From assembly GCF_023520795.1 (NCBI RefSeq), contig NZ_CP046605.1:1471438-1535437 (forward strand): a stretch of 64,000 nucleotides of DNA, written 5' to 3'. Below are positions 8,745-17,287 of this stretch, in pieces; position 1 is the stretch's first letter; each line of letters opens with the position of its first letter. A program made the translations under genes and the position numbers. Source of the DNA: Corynebacterium accolens. GTDB lineage: Bacteria; Actinomycetota; Actinomycetes; Mycobacteriales; Mycobacteriaceae. The notes beneath the pieces were generated by a model. That model saw nothing but the letters and a program-made list of their open reading frames with translations, was not told the DNA's origin and did not search any database.

Positions 8745-9830
8745 CTACACAAAGCCATCGGCATCAATCCCCGCTGCTTCCCGCGCCGCGTCGCAACCAC
8801 GGCTTAGGCTGGTAATGAGGCGTTCCCCCATTCCGCTGCGATAGGCCTGAGCGATGAGCTGGCTTAAATTGTGGCCCGGTGCCTCATCGATGGCGACGGT
8901 CAGCGCCGGACCGGCGTAAAGCCCGAATTTCTGCGCCACCTGGGTCGCTGCAAACAGCGCCAAGGCGTTATAGCGGATGGTGCCGCCAAAGGTGCGCGCC
9001 GTGGCTAGGAGCAAGGTACCGGCCGCGTGCGGGGATTCGACGAGGTCTCGGATGACCAAGTCGCGCATCCACGTCGTCGACATCCACATCGCCCCCACGC
9101 AGAGTAATTCTTCGTTGTCTAGGGTCTCTTCCAGCGTCTCTACCTCGCTTAATACATACTGCACATCTGCAATGAGGTGCTGGACCACCCGGGTTGGATC
9201 CGTCGTGCCATACCCGTGGCCGGCACGCATTTGCCGGGACAATTCCTCGGCGCAGCGCTGCATGGACACGATTTCTTCTTGCCCAAAGTACGGGTTGTGC
9301 GGGGCAAATTGCTGGACCAGCTCATCGCGGGAAAGCTCCGGCAAGGTACCGTTTTCTACGCAGGCGCGCATGGAAGAGCTGGTGGAAATAGCGGGAATGG
9401 TTCCTTCGCTCCAAGCGTGCATAGGGCCCTTGCCATTGCCGGTGCTAAAGCCGAATACGAGGTCGTAGGCAGTGGACGTAGCGATTTCTTCCACAAGCCA
9501 GCAGGCATCGATTCCGGTGCCCTTGTCATCTTCGAAGTGGTAGAGCGCCTCGATCATCTCCCAGAGCTCTACTTCCTCGCGTTGGGAGATGATAAAGCCG
9601 AGAACGACTTCCGGATTACCGCAATGAAAGGCGCTCATGATCTCTGGGAGGGCGTCGGGGACATCGGACAGGTCTATGCGTGCAACTGGCCCCATGGTGC
9701 GGCCTGCTGGGGTTGGTTCGATGGAGATGAGGACGATTGATTCTGCTGGGAAGAATCCGAGGATTCCTGGAATATTGGCAAGGATATCGCCGGGTGTACG
9801 GATGGGCTGTTGTGGCGTTGTGATCTTCAT
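8745..9830 (-). CDS. DUF4192 family protein
   Basis: A 361-residue protein whose N-terminus (MKITTPQQPIRTPGDILANIPGILGFFPAESIVLI) is the typical opening of the actinobacterial DUF4192 family. No catalytic motif, signal peptide or membrane segment is evident. An open frame extends to 9947, but the ATG at 9828-9830 matches the family start and is preceded by a GGAG ribosome-binding site. It is transcribed away from the PAC2-helicase operon, and its 3' end nearly touches galE. The function of the family is unknown to me. Confidence 0.85.
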   Translation of the reverse strand: MKITTPQQPIRTPGDILANIPGILGFFPAESIVLISIEPTPAGRTMGPVARIDLSDVPDALPEIMSAFHCGNPEVVLGFIISQREEVELWEMIEALYHFEDDKGTGIDACWLVEEIATSTAYDLVFGFSTGNGKGPMHAWSEGTIPAISTSSSMRACVENGTLPELSRDELVQQFAPHNPYFGQEEIVSMQRCAEELSRQMRAGHGYGTTDPTRVVQHLIADVQYVLSEVETLEETLDNEELLCVGAMWMSTTWMRDLVIRDLVESPHAAGTLLLATARTFGGTIRYNALALFAATQVAQKFGLYAGPALTVAIDEAPGHNLSQLIAQAYRSGMGERLITSLSRGCDAAREAAGIDADGFV

Positions 9831-9893
9831 GGCTCCTAGCTTCGGGGCCTGCGGCAAGTACCGAAAGCCCATCGCGGGCAGAGGGCCGAAATC

Positions 9894-9940
9894 TGTGGAT
9901 AAGGTGGGTGGAAGGGGGCATCGGCAAGCAGTTATGCACA
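9894..9940. promoter_or_regulatory. inverted pair of DnaA boxes flanking a dispersed 13-base word
   Basis: TGTGGATAA (9894-9902, minus-strand TTATCCACA) is a perfect consensus DnaA box. TTATGCACA (9932-9940) fits TTATNCACA on the plus strand. Between them at 9917-9929 is GGCATCGGCAAGC, the 13-mer repeated through the window. All lie in the 260-base divergent gap between the DUF4192 and PAC2 genes. Confidence 0.5.
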
Positions 9941-10030
9941 GGCCCACCGCACCGGCCCTAGCGCCGGTTGCCTCGTTAGGGCATAATGGGTTATTTAACT
10001 ACTCCGCGAACACTGACCTGAGTGCGTGTG

Positions 10031-10056
10031 GGAATAGTGCGGTCCTGGCGGTCGTT
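10031..10056 (+). promoter_or_regulatory. SigH-type promoter of the PAC2-helicase operon
   Basis: GGAAT (10031-10035), exactly 18 bases, then GTT (10054-10056) matches the corynebacterial SigH consensus, 35 bases before the PAC2 start codon and in the same geometry as at sigB. Confidence 0.6.
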
Positions 10057-10090
10057 GATCTAGATTAAAAGACCAAGGAGGTAACACATC

Positions 10091-11107
10091 ATGCACGAAG
10101 AAGATCGCAGCATGTACGAATTGGAGTACCCCGCTCCGGTGGTCAAGGACAATTCCGGTGAAGGAAAAGGCCCCACCATGATTGTTGCCATGCACGGCTA
10201 TGCCGATGCGGGCCAGGCCGTTGAGTCGAGCGCCGATCACCTCAAGGCCGCGCTGGAAAACCGCCAGCTAGCCTCCTTTAACTCTGATGAGCTCATCGAT
10301 TATCGCTCCCGCCGCCCCGCCGTCACCATCGATAATGACCGGGCCCTCGAGGTAGAACCCATGGATTTGGGTTTGAAGGTGCTCCGGGATAATTCCGGCA
10401 AGTCCTTCCTTCTTCTGTCTGGCCCAGAGCCGGATATGCGCTGGGAAGCATTTACCACGGCGGTGGTCAAGCTGGTGGAGAAATTCGATATTGAAGACAC
10501 CATCATGCTCTACGCCGCGCCGATGCCCGTGCCGCACACTCGCCCCACCGTGGTCACCGCGCACGGTACCGCCTCCCGCCTGACGGATAGCATGGTCAAG
10601 ATGGATTCGACCATGATGGTTCCTGGCGCCGCGGCGCTGTATATCGAAAAGGCCTTGGCGGATAAGGGCCGCACGGTAGCGGGCTATACCGCTCACGTGC
10701 CGCACTACCTGGCTGCGTCTCCGTACCCACAGGCCACCCTGGAGCTCCTTGACTCCGTGGCTAAGGCTGCTCAACTGAATATTCCGCTGGGCAGCATTGA
10801 GGCGGATATTTCCCGCGTCGAGGGCCAGCTGGATGAGCAGGTCAATGGCTCGGAAGAGATTGAGGGCGTGGTCCAGCAATTGGAGCAGCAATACGATGCC
10901 TTCATGGACCGCTACCGCCAGGAGCACCCGCAGGCCATCATGCCGGGCGAGGAAGCCGTGCCCAGCGCTGAGGAAATCAGCGAGGAGTTCGAGGCCTTCC
11001 TCGCCTCGCTTGATGAAGCCGATAGCGAGGAGATTATCCACACGGATATCGATGACCGCGAAGACTCTGACGATGACGATGACAGAGACTTAGGCGACGA
11101 TATCTAA
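10091..11107 (+). CDS. PAC2 family protein (proteasome-assembly-chaperone-2-like)
   Basis: A 338-residue cytoplasmic protein of the PAC2 (DUF75) family. The core includes TMIVAMHGYADAGQAVESSADHL (residues 29-51), LLLSGPEPDMRWEAF, and ALYIEKALADKGR. The last 45 residues are very acidic (DDREDSDDDDDRDLGDD). PAC2 relatives in eukaryotes chaperone proteasome assembly; the actinobacterial members have no firmly known role. AAGGAGG sits about 10 bases before the ATG. The helicase gene follows after 34 bases, so they are probably one operon behind a SigH-type promoter. In M. tuberculosis a PAC2 gene also lies near sigB and ideR. Confidence 0.88.
   Translation: MHEEDRSMYELEYPAPVVKDNSGEGKGPTMIVAMHGYADAGQAVESSADHLKAALENRQLASFNSDELIDYRSRRPAVTIDNDRALEVEPMDLGLKVLRDNSGKSFLLLSGPEPDMRWEAFTTAVVKLVEKFDIEDTIMLYAAPMPVPHTRPTVVTAHGTASRLTDSMVKMDSTMMVPGAAALYIEKALADKGRTVAGYTAHVPHYLAASPYPQATLELLDSVAKAAQLNIPLGSIEADISRVEGQLDEQVNGSEEIEGVVQQLEQQYDAFMDRYRQEHPQAIMPGEEAVPSAEEISEEFEAFLASLDEADSEEIIHTDIDDREDSDDDDDRDLGDDI
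11034..11042 (+). other. DnaA box consensus inside the PAC2 gene
   Basis: TTATCCACA occurs within the coding sequence (Ile-Ile-His codons). It may be chance and is listed because perfect boxes are otherwise rare here. Confidence 0.25.
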
Positions 11108-11141
11108 CGAACCCGCCCCCATCGCCGCTAAGGTGGTGGGG

Positions 11142-13685
11142 GTGAACTTATCTCAACAGCTGCCAGATTTAACGGAAGTCCCCGAGTCCCTCATTGATGA
11201 GGCCATTTGGGATACTTTTAACTCGTGGACCACCAGCAAGGGAATCGATTTATATCGCGCGCAGGAAGAGGCCTCGCTCGGCATCTTGGCCGGAGATAAC
11301 GTCATCCTCGCGACCCCAACGGGGTCCGGAAAGTCCATGGTGGCCAACGCCGCGCATTTCATCGCCCTCGCCCGCGGGCAGCGGAGTTTTTATACCGCGC
11401 CCATTAAGGCGCTGGTTAGCGAGAAGTTCTTTGCGCTGTGTGAAATCTTCGGCGCAGAAAACGTGGGCATGATGACTGGCGATGCCACCGTAAACGGCAA
11501 CGCCCCCATCATCGCCGCCACCGCTGAGATCGTTGCCAATATCGCGCTTCGCGATGGCGCCGAGGCCAATATCGACCAAGTGGTTATGGACGAATTTCAC
11601 TACTACTCCGATCCAGATCGCGGCTGGGCCTGGCAGGTGCCGCTCTTGGAGCTACCCAAGGCGCAATTCCTCTTAATGTCCGCCACGCTCGGTGATACCG
11701 ACTGGCTGCAGGAAGATCTCACCCGCCGCACGGGCCGCGAGACTAATTTAGTGGCCGGCTCCACCCGCCCGGTGCCGCTGGATTTTTCCTATGTTTTCAG
11801 CGCGGTGCACGAAACCATCGAAGAGCTGCTCGCCGATAATAAGGCACCCATTTATGTCGTGCACTTTTCCCAGCGCGAGGCCGCCGAGCGGGCCCAAGCC
11901 CTGACCTCGCTGTCTGGCATCATTAACAAAGAGGAAAAAGAGGACATCGCTGAAGAAATCGGCGGCTTCCGCTTTACCACTGCCTTTGGTAAGGACCTCT
12001 CAAAGTTGCTTCGCAAGGGCATTGGCATTCACCATGCGGGAATGCTGCCCAAGTACCGACGGCTCGTGGAGCGCCTCGCGCAGCGCGGCCTCCTCAAGGT
12101 TATTTGCGGCACCGATACCTTGGGCGTGGGCATCAACGTGCCCATCCGCACCGTATTGATGACCGGCCTGGCCAAGTTTGATGGGCAACGCCAGCGCATC
12201 TTGAAATCCCGCGAATTCCACCAGATTGCGGGGCGCGCTGGGCGCGCGGGCTATGACACGGAAGGCACCGTCGTCGTCGAGGCCCCAGAGCACGAGATTG
12301 AAAATGCCAAGGCCCGCAGGCGCATTGGCGATGACCCGAAGCGGCTCAAAAAGCTCAAGAAGAAATCCGCACGCGAGGGCGAAGTCTCCTGGTCCGAGAA
12401 GACCTTTGCGCGGCTCACGGAAGCAGAACCGGAGCAGTTGACCTCGCAATTCCGGGTCTCGAATTCGATGCTGCTCAATGTCTTAGCCCGCCACGGCGAT
12501 GGTTATGCGCATATGCACCACCTCTTGCGCGATAATCACGATCCCCGCAGCAAGCAGAACAAGGACATCCTCACCGCCCTCGACCTCTTCCGCGGATTGC
12601 TAGATTCCGGTGTGGTCCAAAAATCCACGAAGGGGCTCGATATCTACGGCCGCCCCTACCACCTCGTGCGGGAATTGCCGCGAGACTTTGCCCTAAACCA
12701 GCCCCTCGGGCCCTTTGCCTTGGCCGCGCTCTCCCTGTTGGACCCAGAGGCAGACAGCTATCACCTTGACGTAATCTCTATCTTTGAGGCGATCCTCGAT
12801 GATCCCCGGCAGGTGCTGCAGGCCCAGCAGAAGAAGCGACGTGGGGAAGAAATTGCCGCGCTTAAGGCGGATGGGGTGGACTATACCGACCGCATGAATA
12901 TTGTGGAAGACATCACCTGGCCCAAGCCTTTAGAAGAGCTACTCGAGCAGGCCTACGATACCTTTGCTGAGACCAATGCGTGGGTGAAAGAGTTCGAGCT
13001 GCGGCCCAAATCCGTCGTGCGTGACATGGTAGAAAATGCCATGACCTTCTCGGACTTAGTGGCCACCTACGGCCTAGCCCGGTCAGAGGGCGTTATCCTC
13101 CGCTACCTCACAGACGCATGGCGGACCCTTAAACAGTCCATTCCCGATGAATATACGATGCCCCAAGTTGAAGACATCATCGTCTGGTTAGGCGAGCTCA
13201 TCCACCAGGTGGATTCCTCGCTTGTCGATGAATGGGCGCAGATGGCTGGCGAAGACTCCCCCATCGATCAAGATACGCTCAACCGCGAGCTGGCCTTCGG
13301 CGTCGAAGATCCTGCTGCGCTTACCGCTAACCGACGCGCCTTTGGCATTATGGTGCGCAATTACATGTTCCGCCTAGCGCAGCTCTTCGCGTTGGAGGAA
13401 GAAGACCGCCTCGCCGAGGTATTGGATTATCTGGACGAGGTCCCCGATTTTGGCGCCGTCTTGGATGACTACTTTGACGAATACGACGACATTGATACCG
13501 GCCCTGAGGCGCGCGGACCCGAGTACTTCCGGTTGGAAGAATCCAGCTCCCGCAGCTGGCCCGTGCGGCAAATTATCAAGGACCCAGCAGGAGATCGCGC
13601 CTATCAATTTGTCGCCACGGTTGATCTGGACGCCTCCGATGAAGCCGGCGAAGTCCGCCTGTCAGAGTTGCGCGTCGAGTATTAA
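11142..13685 (+). CDS. DEAD/DEAH-box helicase of the HelY/Ski2-like, DUF3516 type
   Basis: An 847-residue superfamily 2 helicase. Walker A is ATPTGSGKS (about residue 50), motif II is VVMDEFHYYSDP (a DEFH variant, about 149), motif III is LMSATLGD, and the C-terminal RecA lobe has GIHHAGMLPKYR, GTDTLGVGINVPIRT and QIAGRAGRAGYDTEG. A long actinobacterial C-terminal region (about 410-847) matches the DUF3516 type. It likely unwinds structured RNA or RNA/DNA during stress or decay. Several GTG codons are possible starts (11133, 11136, 11142); 11142 gives the best spacing to AAGGTGG. It follows the PAC2 gene by 34 bases. Confidence 0.9.
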   Translation: MNLSQQLPDLTEVPESLIDEAIWDTFNSWTTSKGIDLYRAQEEASLGILAGDNVILATPTGSGKSMVANAAHFIALARGQRSFYTAPIKALVSEKFFALCEIFGAENVGMMTGDATVNGNAPIIAATAEIVANIALRDGAEANIDQVVMDEFHYYSDPDRGWAWQVPLLELPKAQFLLMSATLGDTDWLQEDLTRRTGRETNLVAGSTRPVPLDFSYVFSAVHETIEELLADNKAPIYVVHFSQREAAERAQALTSLSGIINKEEKEDIAEEIGGFRFTTAFGKDLSKLLRKGIGIHHAGMLPKYRRLVERLAQRGLLKVICGTDTLGVGINVPIRTVLMTGLAKFDGQRQRILKSREFHQIAGRAGRAGYDTEGTVVVEAPEHEIENAKARRRIGDDPKRLKKLKKKSAREGEVSWSEKTFARLTEAEPEQLTSQFRVSNSMLLNVLARHGDGYAHMHHLLRDNHDPRSKQNKDILTALDLFRGLLDSGVVQKSTKGLDIYGRPYHLVRELPRDFALNQPLGPFALAALSLLDPEADSYHLDVISIFEAILDDPRQVLQAQQKKRRGEEIAALKADGVDYTDRMNIVEDITWPKPLEELLEQAYDTFAETNAWVKEFELRPKSVVRDMVENAMTFSDLVATYGLARSEGVILRYLTDAWRTLKQSIPDEYTMPQVEDIIVWLGELIHQVDSSLVDEWAQMAGEDSPIDQDTLNRELAFGVEDPAALTANRRAFGIMVRNYMFRLAQLFALEEEDRLAEVLDYLDEVPDFGAVLDDYFDEYDDIDTGPEARGPEYFRLEESSSRSWPVRQIIKDPAGDRAYQFVATVDLDASDEAGEVRLSELRVEY

Positions 13686-13712
13686 TCACACGCGGGTTAG
13701 CTAAAACGATAA

Positions 13713-13782
13713 AAGCCACCCCCTGCGCTGTACCCGGCGTCCTATGGGGGACACCGAGGGAAGCAGCGCGCGGGGGTGGCTT
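13713..13782. terminator. bidirectional terminator between helicase and ahpD genes
   Basis: AAGCCACCCCC (13713-13723) pairs with GGGGGTGGCTT (13772-13782), and GCGCTG/CAGCGC (13725-13730/13764-13769) extends the stem inward. It is flanked by A- and T-rich ends suitable for both convergent genes. Confidence 0.8.
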
Positions 13783-13809
13783 ATTCCAAAGGCTAATTAA
13801 GCAGCGCTT

Positions 13810-14334
13810 TTAGCGTGCAGCCTCAATCTGGACGGCCTGTGCGACTGCCTGAATGACAGAAGCAACCTTGATGGCCTCCCAGACCTGCTCCTTGGTCGCG
13901 CCAGTATCGTTGAGCTTCTGGGTGTGGGCGCCCAAGCAGTGCTCGCAGCCGTTGATGGCGGACACGGCGATATTCCACAGCTCGAAGTTAGCGTCTTCCA
14001 CGCCAGGCTTGGAGATGAAGTTCATCCGCAGGCCGAACTTGACCTGTGCGTAGTCATCGCCCAACCAGCTCTTGGCGCGGTAGGCAACGTTGTTCATTGC
14101 CATCACGGTGGCAGCGCCGTAAGCGGCGTTGGTAGCTTCCTCAGAGAGGTGCTCTTGCGCCTCTTCCGCGATTTCAGAAATCACGGTGTCATTGCGGGTA
14201 GCTGCCGCCGAAGCCAACAGGGTGCCCCACAGCTGCTCTTCATTGAGCTCGGTCGTGCGTGTCAACGCACCAAGGTTGAGCTTCTGATCCTTGGCGTACT
14301 CAGGCAGTGCTGACTTCAAGTTCTCGATAGACAC
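13810..14334 (-). CDS. ahpD: alkyl hydroperoxidase AhpD
   Basis: A 174-residue all-alpha CMD/AhpD protein. The redox motif is CEHCLGAH with Cys130, Cys133 and His137, matching M. tuberculosis AhpD numbering; Glu residues of the proton relay lie in the preceding helices. AhpD reduces AhpC (through a lipoylated partner in mycobacteria) and has weak peroxidase activity of its own. It is the second gene of ahpC-ahpD, with about 100 bases between them, and probably shares OxyR activation. Its 3' end faces the helicase gene across a shared terminator. Confidence 0.95.
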   Translation of the reverse strand: MSIENLKSALPEYAKDQKLNLGALTRTTELNEEQLWGTLLASAAATRNDTVISEIAEEAQEHLSEEATNAAYGAATVMAMNNVAYRAKSWLGDDYAQVKFGLRMNFISKPGVEDANFELWNIAVSAINGCEHCLGAHTQKLNDTGATKEQVWEAIKVASVIQAVAQAVQIEAAR

Positions 14335-14436
14335 GGTCTTTCTCCTTCTAAATCTTTTCTCAGTAACTTAACTTGCAAGTAAGGTGCATGCCTCCCCGCC
14401 TGAACGGCAGGGAAAGCAATCACTCATAACTAATGC

Positions 14437-15030
14437 TTAAAGCTGGGACTGAACGACGTCCATCTTGTCGATGTTCTTCGTTGGGTCGTTCTTCTCCCAG
14501 TTGCAGGCGCAGACCTCTTCGGACTGCAGGGCGTCGAGGACGCGCAGAACTTCGTCAACGTTACGGCCCACAGCGTCCGGGGTAACGGAGACGAACTGGA
14601 TGACGCCATCTGGGTCGATGATGAAGGTTGCGCGGTCAGCAACGCCGTCAGCGTTTTCTACGCCCAGTGCGCGGATCAGGTCGTGACGCACGTCGGAAAA
14701 CATCGGGAACGGAACGTCCTTCAGGTCCGGGTGGGTTGCGCGCCAGTTGAAGTGAGCGAACTCGTTATCGGTGGAGCCGCCCAGCACCTGGGTGTCGCGG
14801 TCCTGGAACTCTTCGTCCAGCTTGCCAAAGGCAGCGATCTCGGTCGGGCACACGAATGTGAAGTCCTTGGGGTAGAAGAAGACGACCTTCCACTTGCCCT
14901 CGTACTTGTCCAAGGAAACCTGCTCGAAGTAGTCCTCTGGCTGGCTAGCGTTAACGTTGTGCAGGTCGCCGCCGGTCAGGGCGGTGAGGTCGAATTCTGG
15001 GAACTTTTCGCCAACGGTCATGATAGGCAT
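14437..15030 (-). CDS. ahpC: alkyl hydroperoxide reductase subunit C, peroxiredoxin
   Basis: A 197-residue 2-Cys peroxiredoxin reducing hydrogen peroxide, organic peroxides and peroxynitrite. The peroxidatic Cys61 is in FTFVCPTE, and resolving cysteines are in EEVCACNW near the C-terminus, as in actinobacterial AhpC. An open frame reaches 15138, but the ATG at 15028-15030 (MPIMTVGEKFPEF) has an AAGGAG site and the family N-terminus. The gene heads the minus-strand ahpC-ahpD unit, divergent from oxyR. A sigma-70-like promoter and OxyR operator lie immediately upstream. Confidence 0.97.
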   Translation of the reverse strand: MPIMTVGEKFPEFDLTALTGGDLHNVNASQPEDYFEQVSLDKYEGKWKVVFFYPKDFTFVCPTEIAAFGKLDEEFQDRDTQVLGGSTDNEFAHFNWRATHPDLKDVPFPMFSDVRHDLIRALGVENADGVADRATFIIDPDGVIQFVSVTPDAVGRNVDEVLRVLDALQSEEVCACNWEKNDPTKNIDKMDVVQSQL

Positions 15031-15128
15031 GTTCTTCAACTCCTTCTTAAAAGGGTAATCTTTTTCAAGTTTCCGACAGTCCTGTGCCGAGGACCACGGG
15101 CCGGACCCTCTCCGGCCCAACACCAAAG

Positions 15129-15190
15129 ACAATACCATTAATTCCGGTCACGTCAATAGCTAATCCTATAGATAAATGTTAGAGTGATAG
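15129..15190 (-). promoter_or_regulatory. ahpC promoter with adjoining OxyR operator
   Basis: Read on the minus strand, TTGACG (15151-15156) and TATTGT (15129-15134) with a 16-base spacer form a sigma-70 promoter. Directly upstream lie ATAG (15156-15159) and CTAT (15166-15169), then ATAG at 15168-15171 and 15187-15190, the ATAG/CTAT spacing of OxyR sites. A SigH-like GGAAT, 19 bases, GTT (15141-15145, 15119-15121, minus strand) overlaps it. Confidence 0.65.
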
Positions 15191-15192
15191 GC

Positions 15193-16140
15193 ATGCATAA
15201 TAAAGAGTATCGACCAACACTTGCCCAGCTGCGTACGTTTGTCACCGTGGCGGAAAACAAGCACTTCGGCACCGCTGCCGCCAAGCTGGAGATCTCTCAG
15301 CCTTCCCTCTCCCAGGGTCTCGTGGCGCTCGAGCAGGGACTCGGCGTGCAGCTCATCGAGCGCTCCACCCGCAAGGTCATCGTGACATCGGCCGGCGAAA
15401 CCCTTCTGCCCTATGCCAAATCCACGCTTGAGGCCGCCGATACCTTCCTCGCGCACGCCCGCGGCGCCCACGGCACCCTGTCCGGCCCGTTGACCATTGG
15501 CGTCATCCCGACCATCGCCCCGTATATCCTCCCGGACTTGCTGGCGAAGATTACGGAGACCTACCCAGAGCTTGAGCCGCGCTTTGTGGAGGAGCAAACC
15601 CAGCACCTCATCGCGCGCCTGCGCAACGGCAACCTCGATTTAGCCGTCCTTGCCCTGCCTTCAGAGGCCACGGGCATGGTCGACAGCCCGCTGTACACCG
15701 AGGACTTCGCCATCGTCAGCCCGCCCGATCATCCCATCGCCGGGCGTACGGACGTCCAGGTGGCGGAGCTGCGGGACTTGGATTTGCTACTGCTTGACGA
15801 TGGCCACTGTCTCCGCGACCAAGTCGTCGATCTCTGCCGGCACGCCCACGTCAACCCGGCAGAGGCAACCAATTCCGTCACGCGCGCCTCATCACTGACC
15901 ACCATTATGCAGCTGGTGATGGGCGGGCTCGGCTGCACCCTTATCCCCAAGTCCGCATTGGCCACCGAATGCCACGGCAAGAACCTCGGCATCGCCTACT
16001 TTGCCCCCGATGTCACCGCAGAACGCGAAATCGGCCTCGTCTTCCGCTCCTCTGCCGCACGCAGTGAAGAGTTCCGCGAATTCGGCACCCTGATTACCGC
16101 CGCTTATGAAAATGCCCTCGCCCGCTCGCTGGAGGGCTAA
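15193..16140 (+). CDS. oxyR: hydrogen-peroxide-sensing LysR-type regulator OxyR
   Basis: A 315-residue LysR-family protein. The N-terminal winged helix (about residues 5-65: LAQLRTFVTVAENKHFGTAAAK, then ISQPSLSQ) binds DNA, and the effector domain carries Cys206 and Cys215 in GHCLRDQVVDLC, nine residues apart as in E. coli OxyR (199/208). Oxidation forms a disulfide that switches promoter contacts. The ATG at 15193 gives the family start (HNKEYRPTLAQLRTF); a GTG at 15184 is also possible. Divergent placement from ahpC-ahpD and the ATAG/CTAT sites in between indicate direct control of that operon. Confidence 0.96.
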   Translation: MHNKEYRPTLAQLRTFVTVAENKHFGTAAAKLEISQPSLSQGLVALEQGLGVQLIERSTRKVIVTSAGETLLPYAKSTLEAADTFLAHARGAHGTLSGPLTIGVIPTIAPYILPDLLAKITETYPELEPRFVEEQTQHLIARLRNGNLDLAVLALPSEATGMVDSPLYTEDFAIVSPPDHPIAGRTDVQVAELRDLDLLLLDDGHCLRDQVVDLCRHAHVNPAEATNSVTRASSLTTIMQLVMGGLGCTLIPKSALATECHGKNLGIAYFAPDVTAEREIGLVFRSSAARSEEFREFGTLITAAYENALARSLEG

Positions 16141-16197
16141 AACTTAAGCGTCTTCGATTCCCCACGGCCCCTCGGCTCAATTACTCCCGCCACATAA

Positions 16198-16236
16198 GTT
16201 TAAGGCCACCGAAGCACCGCCTCGGTGGCCTTAAAC
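16198..16236. terminator. bidirectional terminator between oxyR and a membrane-protein gene
   Basis: GTTTAAGGCCACCGA (16198-16212) is perfectly complementary to 16222-16236, a 15-bp stem with a 9-base loop, A/T-rich at both ends and placed between convergent genes. Confidence 0.9.
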
Positions 16237-16249
16237 AATGACAAAGCCA

Positions 16250-17167
16250 TTACGCAGGTTGGCCGGCTGCGCGCCCTGCACACTGGCGGAACAAATAAGC
16301 CGTAGACAGTAAGGTAACCGGTACAGCAACAATCAACCCAACAAGGAATACGATGAAGCCGCCAATTATAATCAGCATGTTAAGCACCGTTAGCAGCAAA
16401 AGCTGGCCGTAGTTTCCTTTACCGGCCTTAAAACCGTTCTTGATGGCTTGGCCAACTCCGTCGCCATCGGCCGCAAACCACTGCATCAACATATAAAGCG
16501 GCTGAATAAACAGGCCGATGAGAGTCAATAAAGCCACAACTCCGAAAAGGCCTGCCATGGATTCCAACGCCTCTTCCTCTGTGGCACCGGTCCCCATATC
16601 AGGGCTAAGGAAGAATGAACCACCAACGAAGATGAACATTACTAACCAGGTAATAATGCCGATGATGATCATGATCGCTAGCGGCTGCCACCACCGCACA
16701 TTCTTGCCCACATAGTTCCACCCAGTGCGCGGATCATCGATTTGGAATAGCGCCAGTCGCAGCGCCATCAGGCTAATGACGGCCACGAACACATAGGACA
16801 CGATCTGCACAATGGCTCCTCCACCGAAGGCCTCCGCACCCTCTGAGGGAGCAACGGCCGCGCCCAAGATGGAGAAAGCGATGGCAATCACGCCAACGAG
16901 CAAGCTACCGAGGATCCACAATTTCCAATTCTTAAATACCGTACGAAAGGCCCACGAAATAGAATCGATGGCCGAGGGTTTTCCGGTAAACCCGCCGTTG
17001 TTTACGGTGTTGTCCTGTGCTTGGTAGCCCGCATATCCTTGATTGCCAGAGCTCTCGTGGCTACCGCCATAGGAGGGCAGGTTGCCGTAGCTTGGCTGGT
17101 CCTCTGGGTGGTTAGTCGGTTCATAGCGTGGAAAATCGTCGTTTCCACCGGATTTATTGTCATTCAT
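16250..17167 (-). CDS. multi-pass integral membrane protein with Gly/Tyr/Asn-rich N-terminus
   Basis: A 305-residue protein of unknown function. Residues 1-80 are hydrophilic and low-complexity (repeated SYGG, GYAGYQ, NN), probably cytoplasmic. Then follow five or six hydrophobic segments, including LWILGSLLVGVIAIAFSILG and IVQIVSYVFVAVISLMALRL. The layout resembles actinobacterial membrane proteins with disordered Gly/Tyr/Pro-rich heads. The ATG at 17165-17167 follows AGAAGGAAGG; the longer frame to 17278 lacks a credible start. It is divergent from hrpA, and a TAGTAT -10-like element lies in the shared gap. Confidence 0.75.
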   Translation of the reverse strand: MNDNKSGGNDDFPRYEPTNHPEDQPSYGNLPSYGGSHESSGNQGYAGYQAQDNTVNNGGFTGKPSAIDSISWAFRTVFKNWKLWILGSLLVGVIAIAFSILGAAVAPSEGAEAFGGGAIVQIVSYVFVAVISLMALRLALFQIDDPRTGWNYVGKNVRWWQPLAIMIIIGIITWLVMFIFVGGSFFLSPDMGTGATEEEALESMAGLFGVVALLTLIGLFIQPLYMLMQWFAADGDGVGQAIKNGFKAGKGNYGQLLLLTVLNMLIIIGGFIVFLVGLIVAVPVTLLSTAYLFRQCAGRAAGQPA

Positions 17168-17287
17168 CAGCGGTGCCTTCCTTCTGTATCCGGGTTGGGC
17201 GCAACGAGAAAAGTATCGTTTGACAAGTATTTTCATACTAGCAACTTTTTCCACTCCACGTAACCGGGGTAAGCTCATAAATTAGCC

